A DNA stretch of 64,000 nucleotides from Calliphora vicina (taxonomy: Eukaryota > Arthropoda > Insecta > Diptera > Calliphoridae), in NCBI RefSeq assembly GCF_958450345.1, contig NC_088781.1, forward strand, positions 22,907,857 to 22,971,856. Direction: 5' to 3'. The notes under the pieces were generated by a model, which did no database searches, had not been told where the DNA came from, and saw nothing but the letters and a program-made list of their open reading frames with translations. The position numbers and the translations under genes were made by a program. Of the stretch, positions 1 through 11,211 are shown piece after piece (the first letter of the stretch is position 1; each line of letters begins with the position of its first letter).

Positions 1-300
1 AAGGACAACCTCGATATTTGACCTATTTTTGACATATATCTGGATTACTAAGTCATTAATATAGACAATATGGATATCTAATGATAGATATTTCAAAGAC
101 CTTTGCAACGAAGAAGACCACAGTAAGTTGGACCTACAATGGGTCAAAATCGGAAAAAATATTTTTTAACCCGGATTTTTTTTCACCAAAAGTTTTTTTT
201 TCGCTAAAAACAAAAAAAAATTAAAATTTAAAAAATTTTAAAAAAATAATTCGAAAATTTTTTTTAACCAGTACTTGTTTTTGTTTTTTTTTTTCATTTC
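1..300 (+). repeat. DINE-1/Helentron-like repeat, subfamily A, truncated by window edge
   Basis: Begins inside the element ('ggacaacctcgat', 'ggattactaagtcattaata', 'gatatctaatgatagatatt') and runs into its A/T-rich part after 'gggtcaaaatcgg'. The same blocks recur at 860-1030, 17045-17335 (reverse), 35460-35680 and 48470-48620 (reverse). The family name rests on resemblance of full copies, such as 35199-35860, to Drosophila DINE-1/INE-1 architecture and is inference. Confidence 0.6.
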
Positions 301-604
301 CCTCACTGTGTAACAAAAGCTCGCTTTTAGGTTCTCGCACAACCACAATATCAGATTTTTTAACCATCCTCGGGTGAAGTTTATTGTTAATCATCTTTTC
401 TGTCTTTCTTTCAATTCGAACAAGCCCATAGTCAAGTTTCTTAACAAGCTCAATAAAATGTTAGCATATTTAAACAAAAATACAAAATACGAAAGGAAAA
501 GTTTCGCGTTAAAAATGGGAAGCTCGATTTCGATTTTAACCCATGGTTTCTTCGGCAAACCTTCTTAGAATTCACCGTAGACTACGATTTTGATCCATAG
601 AAAT

Positions 605-1250
605 TGACCCACTCTAATATACATATATAAGTTTTTCATTTCGTTTATTATTTCAACAGTTTTTATTTCCGACCCCATAAAGTATATAAATATATTCCGA
701 CTCGTTATAGCCATATTAGTCTGACCTTCTGTATATTGATATCAACTTTTCGTAGGCCCCAAATAACATACATACATGATTCATATATCAATATATCGGG
801 AACTCTCTCGTCTCGGTTGGTATTCAATCAGCCAAATGGCTGAGATATTAGGAAAAAACCAGGACAAACTCTATTTTTGACCTATTTTTTATCTATATCT
901 GGATTATTAAGTCATTAATATAGACAATATGGGTATACAATAATAGATATTTTGCAGACCTTTTTAACAGCCTAAGTAAGTCGGACCTACAAGGCAACAA
1001 AATCGGTAAAAATATTTTGTACCCCGATTTTTTTAAAAAAAAAAAATATTTATGAAATTTTTTTCGCTAATAAATTATCTTTTTTTCGTTAATAAATTAA
1101 AAAAAATTAATTTTGTTTACCTAAAAATATTTAAAATTTATATTCTAAAGTATAACTTGGTGAAGGGTAGATAAGATTAGCTCTCTTACAATGGGTCAAA
1201 ATCGGGAAAAATATTTTTACACCGAATTTTCCACAAAAAAAATTTTGATA
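605..1250 (+). repeat. DINE-1-like repeat, subfamily A, diverged copy with partial second tail
   Basis: Shows the subfamily order: 'ttccgaccccataaagtata', a diverged central part, 'ccaaatggctgagatatta', 'gtcattaatatagacaat', an A/T-rich block, then 'ttggtgaagggta' and the terminal 'agctctcttac' at about 1180-1189. Another partial tail ('aatgggtcaaaatcggga') abuts it, suggesting tandem or nested copies. No coding potential. Confidence 0.6.
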
Positions 1251-1648
1251 TTTTATATTATAAACGTCTATGGATAAAAGAAGTTCGAAACTTCAAATTA
1301 AATGTGCTGCAAGCTCTTGACTCAGCCACCCTAATGCACACATATTTAACTAACAACCATAACATTATTTAAATTGTTTCTAATTTTTTGTTGTTCCTAT
1401 GTAACTGTGTGTCTGTATGTAAATTAATGTGTTTTTATATTTTTTATAAACCACTACTACATAAACATTAAAAACTACTATATGGATGCTGTTGTTGTTT
1501 CCTTTTTTTTTGCTATATTTTCCTGTTGCTGCAGTTGTATTTGATATTAATTTAATATTTGTTGCTGTTGTTATTGTATTTCTTTATTTCTAATTTATTT
1601 TGTTATTTCTCTCCCCATTTTCTATGTGTTCGCCTGATTACTTTTATA

Positions 1649-1681
1649 ATGTTGGCTCCAACGCTACCTACAAATGCATAA
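1649..1681 (+). other. Short upstream ORF overlapping the gene 1 start codon
   Basis: An ATG at 1649 opens a 10-codon frame (MLAPTLPTNA) whose stop TAA at 1679-1681 overlaps the start at 1674 in another frame. If the 5' UTR includes this ATG, ribosomes using it would pass the main start, so it would lower translation. Whether the transcript begins upstream of 1649 is unknown. Confidence 0.35.
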
Positions 1682-1895
1682 AAATACCACAAACAACAAC
1701 TACAACTTAACAGATGAATTTGTTGTAGAAACTGTTGTTAGTTCCAGTGAATTTATGGTTGATGATACAAGTGCTCGGAATTTTAATGATAAAAGTTTTG
1801 GTTCATCGGTTGTTCTAAAGAGCCCCATTGAATTGCACAATGCATACACGGCGGCCATTGTGCTGGCATTAGTCATCTTTTTTGTCGCTCTCTAT
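1674..1895 (+). CDS. Gene 1, coding exon 1: single-pass membrane protein, N-terminal part
   Basis: Not recognised by name. The exon encodes 74 residues from ATG 1674. The frame is closed by TAA at 1647-1649 and no AG acceptor lies between that stop and the ATG, so 1674 is the most likely start. Residues 1-55 are polar, rich in Asn, Thr and Ser, with two N-glycosylation sequons (NTT at 4, NLT at 11). Residues about 56-74 (AYTAAIVLALVIFFVALY) begin a transmembrane helix. The exon ends after a complete TAT codon and is followed directly by the consensus donor GTAAGT at 1896, phase 0. No classical signal peptide is seen; the sequons suggest an outside N-terminus (inference). The membrane segment continues into the next exon (LTICHC) after splicing to 6813. 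Codon use is GC-richer than the surrounding intron. Confidence 0.7.
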
Positions 1896-2613
1896 GTAAG
1901 TACACAAAATATATATAAATACTGTATATAAATGAATGAATACATATGTATGTAGTAAGTAAGTATGTGGAGTAATTGCTATGAGAGTTTAGTAGTTTAA
2001 AGTTCCTGTTTTTTTTTTACAGCTGCAACTAAACTTAATTAAATATTTCTCTTTGTATATTAGGGAATTTTTTTTATAAATATTTTATATAACTAAAAGA
2101 ATGCGAGAGTGAATTTTGAATATGAGAAAACATATTGTAGTTTTTTATGTATTAAAAATTATTTTTTTCCTAATACATTTAAAAAGCATTTTTTCACGAA
2201 TAGTATAAATATTTGATGCTTTTATATACAAACTATAATTAAATTATTCTTAATAATTAACAGTGGTTATTTTGTAAGTAACATATAAATATTATTGATA
2301 GAAAATTTAATTAATTGAAAATAGTTGAAGGTAGATATACACAGCGCACAGTGATTCATATTTATATAAAGACTGGACAAAAATAGCAGGCGTTATTGAC
2401 AAAATATGCCATTTTCTAAAAAATTTTGTTCAAGGACTCATACAACTCCCATTTTACAAAAATGTTCCAGTATAATTCTGAAACTTAATATAGTATGATA
2501 TGATATAGATATTAAAGTTAAACAAAATAAATCAGAATTTTTTGTTAAATAAATCTCAACAAAAAAATCATTTTATATGTTAATTAATTATAGCAATAGC
2601 TTTTTGCAATAAA

Positions 2614-2790
2614 AATTATTTAAAATGTGAATTTTCATTGAAAATTTTTTAAAAAAAAACTCTTTTTTATGATGGGGTTTCGCGCGTTTTGTTACCTAGA
2701 AGAATTATTTAAAAATATGAATTTTCATTGAAAAATTTTGAAAAAACCTCTTGTTTATGATGGGGTTTCGCGCGTTTTGTGATCTGTAAG
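2614..2790 (+). repeat. Tandem duplication, 89-bp period
   Basis: Two adjacent units, starting at 2614 and 2703, share 'aattatttaaa', 'gaattttcattgaaaa' and 'atgatggggtttcgcgcg'. The GC-containing 'ggggtttcgcgcgttttgt' is conspicuous in A/T-rich surroundings. A 10-bp tandem dinucleosome-free micro-duplication ('actttgtggc' twice) sits just downstream at about 2938. Confidence 0.8.
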
Positions 2791-3495
2791 AAACAAACAG
2801 CCTTATTAGACAGGAAAAGACCATACAATTTTGGAAAAATTAAACGTATTTACATATGTAAATAGTGCCAGGGTTCGTAGAAAATTATTGATGCCAGAGC
2901 CAGAGGATTAAACAATTGCTTAAAATTCTACTTTGTGGCACTTTGTGGCATCCAATTTTTTGTCCAGGCTTACTTCATTAGGCCTAGTTTCAAATTCAAA
3001 AATTAGTTTGGCGGCACTTCGGGGTACTTTTTTCTAATCCCTTTTCACATTAAAAATTTTTGACAAAAATATACTTTTATATATTTAATTGCAAAAGGTA
3101 TTACTGAAATCATTTTCACTACAACAAATCATGTCCTCGTAATCTTTAGGAATTGTTTTATCCACAAATAATATGTAGGTTCAATAGCGCAATGAAACAT
3201 GAAACCAAAATCCTTCATGAACGTACTACTTATTCATTGCATACATTTACGGCCCTGTATTTTCATAATTAACATATCAATCGAAAAATATTGAATGCAG
3301 TTTTTGGTAGCAACTATCATACAATTATTCTATGCTATAGGTTTATAAATTTGAAAAAAAAAATATTTTTTATAAGCTAGATTGGTCATTTTTCCCACAG
3401 TGCATCGGTGTTATTTTTGCAAAAAAAAGTAATAATTTTCTCAGGCTCATATCTTGCAAACAGTTTGGAATTTTTATTTACTCTCTGAGGCAAAG

Positions 3496-3885
3496 TTGTA
3501 GCCCTAGTCATAAAGAATAAAAATTGTGAACATAGAAAATAGTAAAAACTTCATCTTCAAGACCAAAATCGCAAAAAATCTTAAAACAAATCGAAATAAA
3601 TTTTTTTAAAGCTGCCTAAAAGAATGCTTTAGTTTATAACAATTTAATTATTTAATGGCCCAAGAAACATTCCTAGAAAGTTCATATGTTCTAGAAAGTT
3701 ATTTATTGAAATCTTAGGTACATTTTTGTAGTTGATTGTTTCCTTGAGTTTTGAACGGTTTGCTACCTATGGAACTGAACAGGTAAAAAAAAATTGTCTT
3801 TAAGTGTTTTGCGATTTTGATCTTGATTCATCTTTTGTTGATTTTATGTGTTCACAATTGTTATTCTTTATGACAAGGGCTACAA
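3496..3885. repeat. Palindromic dispersed repeat P, copy 1
   Basis: Arms of about 85 bp: 'ttgtagccctagtcataaag' at the left is matched inverted by 'ctttatgacaagggctacaa' at the right, and both continue through 'gttcacaattgtt'-like and 'aaaatcgcaaaa' blocks. The core (from 'aagctgcctaaaag') recurs as a second copy at 38681-38985, so this is a dispersed family, probably a foldback-type MITE. Confidence 0.65.
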
Positions 3886-6061
3886 GGTAGCCAATAAGGA
3901 TTATACCACGTGCATGCCAAAAAACGGTCACCATGACTTTATTCCTATGTTTTGACTGCTGTTTGTAATATTTGGTGTCTAAAGCTGTTACTTCTAGATT
4001 AGTCCGATTTGAATGAAATTTAACATGCGGAAAGAAAAAGAACTAAAAAACTAGTCTCAACTATCCATTATCTCTTATAGCTTAGGAGATATTCCCATTT
4101 GAAAATTAAATTTTCATAATTTTTACATCCTACTCCAGTTTGTGTAAAATAAAAAAAAAAAAAAAATTGAAGGAAGGAGTTTTAAAGTGGCATATTTTTG
4201 AATCTAATTGAGATACTGACTCGAAATTTGTAATTGTAAGACCCAAAATTAACTTATCTAAACAAAAAAATTAGTTCTGAATAAATGTGGATCAAATTGT
4301 TCCTAATATTTGCAATCATATTGAAATTTTTATACAAATTTTAGTTTTAGAAACTCAATAAATATGTAAAATGTAATAAAATCTTTATTTATTAACAAAA
4401 CTCAATGAAATTATCATTCTAAATTAAAAATTTAAAAAAAAAACTTGTCAAAAGGTCAATGGATTCCCTTTGAACTTTTGACAAGCTATTCCTAAAATTT
4501 AGGAAGGAAAATCCCAAAAATTGTGTTTTTTCAAATTTTGCTCATAGGGTCCACACTTCTAAAGCTGCTTTCCGTTTTATGATGCCAGCTTTGGGATTTT
4601 AGACCATGTGGCCCAAAGTTGTAATGTTGATAAAAAATAGGTCAATTTCCGAAGAACGTAGGGGCGAAAAATTGGACATGTTTTTTATACCAAAATGTTC
4701 TCCGTAAAGATACCTTACAGCAAAACATATAATTGTTATATATTCTTAAAGAATTTTTTTTTTAATAAAAAAAAAGAGTTAAGTCACCTTTCGGTCAAAA
4801 AAACAGCAAACCTCTACTATCTTTTGATTTTTTAATTGAAAATCGTTTATTTTTGGTTCCATAATTGGTATTGCTCTGAAATTTTGTATATATTATTATT
4901 AATTTAGTTGTCTAACTAACAATCAAATTCGAGTCCATTCGGTTGAAAAATACGCCCTATATTTTTTAAAAAAGTGGACCACTGCATGGTCAAATTTTAA
5001 AATTTCAATTTTGAAATGCCAATAACTCGGAAATTATAAGATATATTTAGCACACTCAGGTTTTTTTTCAAGATTGGAAAATTTGTAGGGTCCATTTGAA
5101 TAGCTTAAACTCGAATACTTCGTGGCTACTCTCACATCATATTTTATATTGTGAAGTTGTCATGCTATTGTGTTTGTGGTCAATTGTGAGAAAAGGCGAC
5201 ACTCATCTTGCGGAAAGCTTTCTCATACACAAGTGATCATTCAAAATTGAAATCACTGAGCCATGTGAGATGCCTGTGGCTTCCACGATTTCTCGAGTTT
5301 TCATTTTATTCTGGAAGAAATCATTTTCTGGAAGAAAACATTTTCTGGTAGAACTAGAGGCGCAACTAAGAGTAAAATATATTAAAAATATTTATTCTCT
5401 CTCTCTCAAATGTTATAGCTGACACAATCACAAAATACGTTGATTTACATGTATTTTTCTGTAGCAAGACTTAGGTTTTTGGTCTCTCAATAAAGCTACT
5501 ATGTATATTTTATTCAATAATTGAAATATAATTCCAATTAAGCAGTCACAATTTACTCATTAAACAAAATTTATGCAAAAATATTTTTTATGGCAAAAAT
5601 GAAAGCAAAACATCAAGAAGAACTCTTATATTTTCTTCACTAAATTGCTTTTACTCTAAAACAATGTCTTAAAAACAAAGCAATATTGATTTAGTTAGAA
5701 AGTTTATGACCGGTTATAAATTTGCATACTTTTCGTATTTTCTTTCGTTTTAATTAAAACAAACTCACCCTGCGGTATTCTTTGATTTTAATTGCTGTGT
5801 AGTTTCTTTATGAGTTGCCACTCTTTAATTGTGTGACATTTGCTGTTTTTAGCAATAAATTACAATGTTTAGCATTGCAAGTTTATGAATAATAAATTGT
5901 GGTTTTTGGTCATTAAAGAAAGTAGATTTGAAGAACGTTAAATAATAGCAATAAAGAAAAATGGTAATTTTTATGGTTATATTATTAGGAATTTGTTAAA
6001 AGAAAGGAATATAAGAGAATTTAAAAGGGCTGTATTACTTTATAGGTTTTAAAAAATACAG

Positions 6062-6462
6062 TTTTATATGTTTACTGTAACCATTTCAAAACAACCAACA
6101 ATATTATGATCACTGTAATTATTTATATAATTACGGCAACCATAATATGTTAAAATTACCATTCACATGATTGCAGCAATCATATATTGTATATGACTGT
6201 AGTTAACTAATATATGTTTGCGACAATCATGTTGACGATGACTCAGAAGCCAAGAAAAACATAATATTGTAAGTCCTTCATCATAAAAATTATTGTCACA
6301 AACATATACTTATTTACTACAATCAATTATATGATTGCTACAATCATATGAGTCATAACTTTAACATATTATGGTTACCTCAATCATATAAATAACTACG
6401 GTGACCATAATATTGTTAAAAAACTTGTAAACTTGCACAACAATATTTTTTTCTTTGCGTTT
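6062..6462. mobile_element. Foldback MITE family F, diverged copy
   Basis: Inverted arms built from repeated short motifs (tttactgtaacca, gattgcagcaatcata, attacggcaaccata) meet near a centre containing 'gaagccaagaaaaacata'. It ends in 'aatatttttttctttgcg', the diverged form of the terminus 'tattttttctctgcg' seen in the best copy at 48763-49248. No ORF. Located in the gene 1 intron. Confidence 0.7.
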
Positions 6463-6812
6463 ACTTCTTAAACCTGTATTAAAGTTTGAAAATTCATCAA
6501 AAGCTGCAGTTATTTTCTAGCATTTTTTCATTGACTTTTCGCAACCAAAAAATCCTTTAGGGATTTTCTTAAAAATTAAAAAATGGCGTGATAATATATT
6601 AAATCAGTTCAATTAGCTGGCATTATTTTATTATTTTGGGGTCTGGGCTTAAATTTTACTTTATTTCTAATTTAAGTGTTTAACTACAAACAATTTAAAC
6701 CCTTTAATTGAAAACTCATTATATGTTATTTTTTTTCTATATAAATTTAACTTAATTTTTCTGCCTGTTCATTCTCTTTTTATTTTAATTTTTTTTCTTC
6801 TACTAATTACAG

Positions 6813-7232
6813 CTCACCATCTGCCATTGTAAAGTAAATCAAACGTATCGAAAATTCTCAACACGTACATACGGTTTCCTGCCCATACTTGGCTTTCGTT
6901 TGCGCACCAAACAGGCAACATCAAAAATTAGCAGACATTGGTTGAGTGGCAAAGGTTTGGGCATTGGCAATGCAATGCGAGGTGGTGGTGGTGGTGCAAC
7001 GTCATCATCAACAACATCAGCATTGCAGGCGACAACGGGTGCATCGTCACAAAGAAATAGCGTTGGACATTTGCCAACCGCAAAGGCGTCATCTGGTACC
7101 CAGCAACATACACACGTTGGTCAATTAAATGAGCGGCCCTTTCAACGTCATTTGGCCATGAACTTGGAAAACGACATGTACTATACAGTAGATTTTAGTG
7201 AAAATTCTCAACACTCACCGCTGATACAGTGA
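6813..7232 (+). CDS. Gene 1, coding exon 2: membrane protein, cytoplasmic tail
   Basis: Starts after acceptor AG at 6811-6812 in phase 0, matching exon 1, and is open to TGA 7230-7232: 139 residues, giving about 213 for the whole protein. The first residues (LTICHC) complete the membrane helix; then come basic residues (KVNQTYRK, RLRTKQ), consistent with a cytoplasmic side. The middle is low-complexity (GGGGG, then a Ser/Thr/Ala-rich stretch about residues 60-90 of the exon). The C-terminus has an acidic, Tyr-containing end (ENDMYYTVDF, then SPLIQ) that could be a trafficking or phosphorylation motif (inference). GC content and codon use differ clearly from the flanks. No family recognised. 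A short ORF on the opposite strand at 6928-7113 is a shadow of this exon. Confidence 0.75.
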   Translation, partial: LTICHCKVNQTYRKFSTRTYGFLPILGFRLRTKQATSKISRHWLSGKGLGIGNAMRGGGGGATSSSTTSALQATTGASSQRNSVGHLPTAKASSGTQQHTHVGQLNERPFQRHLAMNLENDMYYTVDFSENSQHSPLIQ

Positions 7233-7466
7233 GATTTAACGTCAGCACAAACAGCTAAAGCAGCAATGTTAAATAGTGGCAGCAGTGGGCAACGGAAAGG
7301 TGGTGGTGGTGTTGGTGGCGTTGATGCTGTGACAGCTGGAGTAACGGCCGTTGGTAGTTGTAGAAAAAATCTTGTTAATGCTTTGGTTAAAACAAAAAAT
7401 AATGGTAGCTCCTTTGGTATGAATAGTAATAATTGGTTAGTTAAATTTACAAAACGCTCTTATTAA
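7233..7466 (+). other. In-frame open extension past the gene 1 stop (possible readthrough)
   Basis: The frame after TGA stays open for 77 codons to TAA at 7464-7466. It begins DLTSAQTAKAAML and contains a Gly/Val-rich part (GGGGVGGVDAVTAGV), then a basic end (LVKFTKRSY). Its first half is GC-rich and coding-like. Alternatively it is plain 3' UTR with a chance open frame, or a second cistron from ATG 7266. The stop context is TGA followed by G, which is not the leakiest known context. Confidence 0.4.
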
Positions 7467-7600
7467 AACCAAAAAAAAATGTTTTTGTTTTGTTTAATTG
7501 TTCATGTCTTTGTTTTTTTGAGGTTAAGTTGATGTTTTTTTTTAATATTTAACAGAATATTGCTACTGTGTATGTATGTATTGCTATTTCATTTGATTTT

Positions 7601-7622
7601 AATAAAAATATTATTAATAAAA
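7601..7622 (+). promoter_or_regulatory. Candidate polyadenylation signals of gene 1
   Basis: AATAAA occurs at 7601-7606 and 7617-7622, about 370 bp after the TGA and 135 bp after the extended-frame TAA. In such A/T-rich DNA the motif is frequent by chance, so position relative to the exon is the main support. Confidence 0.35.
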
Positions 7623-7699
7623 TATTATGAGTTTTTGGCTTTAAAGTTACTGATGAGGGAAATTCTTTTCCTATTCCCAACAATTTACCAGTTAGTTAA

Positions 7700-8745
7700 T
7701 TTGATTTCCACGAGACTATTGGTCGATCAGCAGGCCTTTAGATTGTAATAGCTCTGCGGTACAATGATACAAATCCTGTATAACTTCTCTTGAACTTTGT
7801 GAAAATAACTCCAAAATAGACCCTTAATTATGAAGACTTTTCAGTACTTTCTCAATTAAACAAAAATAGGCCCCAAACTCTGTGAAAGCTTTTGTTTACA
7901 CAAAATACATTTTCATGAAGTCTTTCAAATGTCTGGTATAATACACAAAATATTGTTGTACATGTTAACTGTAAGCATTTTAATATTTTTACAAGTTTTT
8001 AAAAAATATTAAGTCACTGTAATTATTTATATGATTGCGGTAACCATAATATGGCAAATTTTACAAAAACATGATCACAGCAATCATATATATGATTGTG
8101 GTAAATAAATATATGTTTATGGCAATCATGTTCATGATGAATCTTTATATCGTAATATGTCATTCTCAGATTATGATAACCATAAGCCAAGAACAATATA
8201 ATGTGGTAAATCCTTCATCATAAGAATGGTTGTCACAAACATATACTTATTTACTACATATGATTGCTACAATCATGTGAATCATAACTTTAATATATTA
8301 TGGTTGCCGAAGTCATATAAATAATTACAGTGCCCTTAATATTGTTAAAAAACTTATAAAATTTGTATGTATAGGTCGAACTTAATAGAAAGTCATTTAT
8401 GGTTTTTAAAATTTGTGTTTATAAATATTTTTCTGGTGATCCAATTATGCATTGCTAATGTTACAAATCTTCCATTTTAACTTTTTAAAAATAGCTCGAA
8501 AATACTCAATTATTTTCCCTGAAACTATTAGTCGATCATTAAGTCTTTACTGTACACCATCCATTGTTACAAATCGCTGTAAAACTTTATATCAATTTGG
8601 TGAAAATAACTCCAAAATACACCTTAAATCAGTAGCACATTTCGAATTTTGCTTAATTACAAAAATATCAGGTTCCAAACATTCAGAAAGTTTTTTTTGC
8701 TACACGAAACATCATTTTAAATCTTTAAGTCATTGACATTTCTGT
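7700..8745 (+). repeat. Diverged direct duplication bracketing a foldback MITE
   Basis: Segments at about 7700-7945 and 8512-8745 share, in order, 'ctattggtcgatca'/'ctattagtcgatca', 'gtgaaaataactccaaaat', a 'ccccaaac'/'ttccaaac' block and an end near 'catttttcatgaag'/'catcattttaaatc'. A family F copy occupies the space between them. The 94-residue frame at 8452-8736 lies in the second copy and looks spurious. Confidence 0.5.
7950..8372. mobile_element. Foldback MITE family F, diverged copy
   Basis: Shows the same arm motifs as the copy at 48763-49248: 'atgattgcggtaaccataat', 'gatcacagcaatcatatata', a central 'cattctcagattatgataac' and 'gccaagaacaatataat', then mirrored blocks ending at 'taatattgttaaaaaactta'. 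Outer termini are decayed. No coding capacity. Confidence 0.7.
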
Positions 8746-8825
8746 AATCTTTCACTTAAACTTAACTTTCTCACCATCCAAAACAATGGTTGTTATATAC
8801 AGCCACCAGAGGTCAAACGCAATAG

Positions 8826-8923
8826 AATTTCTTCAGCAACAACAACACACAGAAAATCACAAGCAAAACAGAAACAATTTCTTCAGCAACAACAACACAC
8901 AGTAAATCACAAGCAAAACAATA
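8826..8923 (+). repeat. Tandem duplication, 50-bp period
   Basis: Two nearly identical units starting at 8826 and 8876: 'aatttcttcagcaacaacaa' followed by 'cacacag' and 'aaatcacaagcaaaaca'. One clear difference (agaaaat versus agtaaat) suggests a young duplication. Confidence 0.85.
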
Positions 8924-9348
8924 TTACGATATAGAAGACTGTTAAAAAAAAGTTTAAAATTTCTTTGAGATTCTCTGGTTCATAACTATACTTGTGCTAA
9001 TACGATTTTGCTAAATTTCAATACCAAACTATCTAGGATATTGATAAATATTGTGGATGAATTTCATTAATTTGGAGTTTTTATATTGGCCAATATTATG
9101 ATTTACACACACGCGCATAGATAAATTGACCTAGAATGCATATAAATATTGTTACGATCAAAACGGCATACTTATATTGGGTGTATGACTTAAAAATCCG
9201 GCATTTTTTTTTTCAAATCTTTACTGTTATTTTGTTATCTATGAGCTTTTCCCATCTTTCTGGCATCATATGGATTCTGAGCCAAAATAACTGCTCATAT
9301 TTTAGACCAAGAACAAATCAAGCCAATAGCTGATACTTTTATTTAAAG

Positions 9349-10172
9349 CAGAGTATGAAAACAAACAAAACATTTTGCAAACGTTTGGAAAATGTACAAA
9401 ACAAATCAAAATTTTTATTGTTTATTGTACTGTACATGAGCAAAAACAAAACAAAAACTTTTCAAGTGACAAAGAGAGAAAACGAAACGATTAGCTTTTC
9501 ACTCATCTGCATTATTTAATTTACCGTTACAATCGTACATTTGAGTACAAAACAGATAGCGAAACGTATTTTTTATTCGTTTTGTTAAACGTTTTTTATC
9601 TGAATGTTTAAAATTGTTCTTACTCTTTTCTTTTCTAGCAGCGTACGTTCACAGAAAAAATTATATTTCAATTCAAACATTTATCCCATATTGAACTGGT
9701 TTCAATTATTTCATAATTAAATCAAGTATTCATTTGCTCAAAAACAAAATTTCTTGATATTTTCTATTGAATTTTGAGTTTTGAATTTGATTATTTTGAC
9801 AATTGAATATACAATTTTCGTTATTTCGTTATTTCAAATACAAAAATTATTGAATAGATAATTTTCGCAATTGAAACACAAAAAATAACAAAAATGTGTT
9901 TTCAATTACGAAAATGCTCTATTCAATTTTTGATTTAATTATGAAATAATTGGAACCAGTTCAATATGTGACAAATATTTGAATTGAAACGGTTTAAGAA
10001 ATAGTTTTTTCTGTATTTATATTAATGTACAGTTTGCGCTCATGAGCAAAAACAATACATAACAAAATGGGACAATCATTCTCATTGTTTATGTTTGGTT
10101 TTTGTTTTACTCACTGCAAAGAACAAAACGAAACGATAGCAAACATTTCGATTTGTTTATTTCCGTACTCTG
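9349..10172. mobile_element. Non-autonomous hAT element with perfect 8-bp target duplication
   Basis: Termini 'cagagtatgaaaacaaac' and, inverted, 'cagagtacggaaataaac' are typical of hAT ends (CAGAG start). It is flanked by identical 8-bp copies of 'atttaaag' at 9341-9348 and 10173-10180. Length 824 bp, no transposase frame. It sits in the C-terminal coding part of the mariner, and carries a foldback element inside itself. Confidence 0.9.
9651..10014. mobile_element. Foldback MITE nested in the hAT element
   Basis: A 364-bp near-palindrome with ends 'acagaaaaaat' and 'agttttttctgt'. Arms share 'tatttcaattcaaa', 'catattgaactggtt' and 'caattatttcataattaaat' in inverted order. The centre is A/T-rich with further short mirrored blocks ('aaattattgaatagataatt'). 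No clear target duplication was found. Confidence 0.8.
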
Positions 10173-10870
10173 ATTTAAAGTGCTGCGTCTTACAGAGATA
10201 GCTATCTACATCAATCAATAATATTAGGACAGGACAAGGAATGTACTATAAAGCGGGTGAGACTGAGCTTCCCTTCTAAATACTTTTTAACAGCTATTGC
10301 AACATGTGGCCGAGTGTTGTCATAAATATTACGGTTTCATGTCTGGCTTCAAATAAATCAGTTGTGTTCGATACAGGTTCCCTGTGATGGTCTGGTCAAA
10401 TTTCAGCAGCATCTAACAGATATGAACCTTTGGCTTTGGTGTCTATTCGGCTGGTTGGTCGGGCTTCATATACAATCTATTACGCTTCGTGGTATTGTAA
10501 TGGATCCATTTTTCATCGCAAGTAATGATTCGGTGCAAAAATAAGCTCCTTTTATATCATTCACGTATCATTTCGGACATGCAAAATCGTCTTTCAAGGT
10601 ATCTCGGCTTCAATTCGTATGATAGCCAATTTCCCTATTTTTGGATGATTCCTGCTACTCGTAAACGTTTTAAAACTGCTGCTTAAATAGCTCCCAATTA
10701 TTTTACCAGCTCTTGCTGAGTCTCCAATTATCAGCTGCGTTCGGTACAGGTTTCATGTGATGGCCTTAGATTTCAGCAGCTCATAATAGATAGGAGCCGA
10801 TTCTGCTGGATATCACGTACGATCTCTTACATTTCGGACATGCAAAATCGTCTTTCAAGGTCTCTCGGCT

Positions 10871-11211
10871 TTAATTAGTATGGTACCCAATCCCCTTCTT
10901 TTCGATACATCCTGCTGGATTAGTTCCCAAGGATTTTGCAAGCTTTTGTTGAGTTTGACAACAATCTTCGTGGAGTAATGCCTCCATTTCTTGGTCTTCA
11001 AACTTTTTTGGCTGGCCTAGGCGATCTTTGTCTGCCGTGTCAACACCACCACTTCTAAACCGCACAAACCATCTCTCTTGAAACCAATGAAACACATTCA
11101 TTATTAGATTATATGAGCAATTGGTGTGCTTCAGCTGCACTTTTTTTTTAAATGAAAGAAGTAAAGTAAAACTTTCCGCATATGACGCTGTGATGGAAAA
11201 AAATTCGACAT
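10871..11211 (-). pseudogene. Mariner transposase, N-terminal fragment
   Basis: Open from ATG 11211-11209 for 113 codons. It starts MSNFFPSQRHMRKVL, then carries the conserved mariner block WFVRFRSGGVDTADKDR with QPKKFEDQEMEALL and the second helix-turn-helix CQTQQKLAKSLG, before running out of family similarity (KKGIGYHTN). Family proteins are about 345 residues, so this is the DNA-binding third only. The catalytic domain pieces lie further left on the same strand, out of order and with stops. Inactive. Confidence 0.8.

Larger units (their letters stand above)
1896..6812 (+). other. Gene 1 intron (4.9 kb) with repeats
   Basis: Runs from donor GTAAGT (1896) to acceptor 'tctactaattacag' ending at 6812. 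It holds an 89-bp tandem duplication (2614-2790), a 390-bp palindromic repeat (3496-3885) and a foldback MITE (6062-6462). The part from about 3900 to 5640 looks like anonymous A/T-rich dispersed repeat with no reading frame of note; the rest shows nothing beyond simple A/T tracts. Confidence 0.6.
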
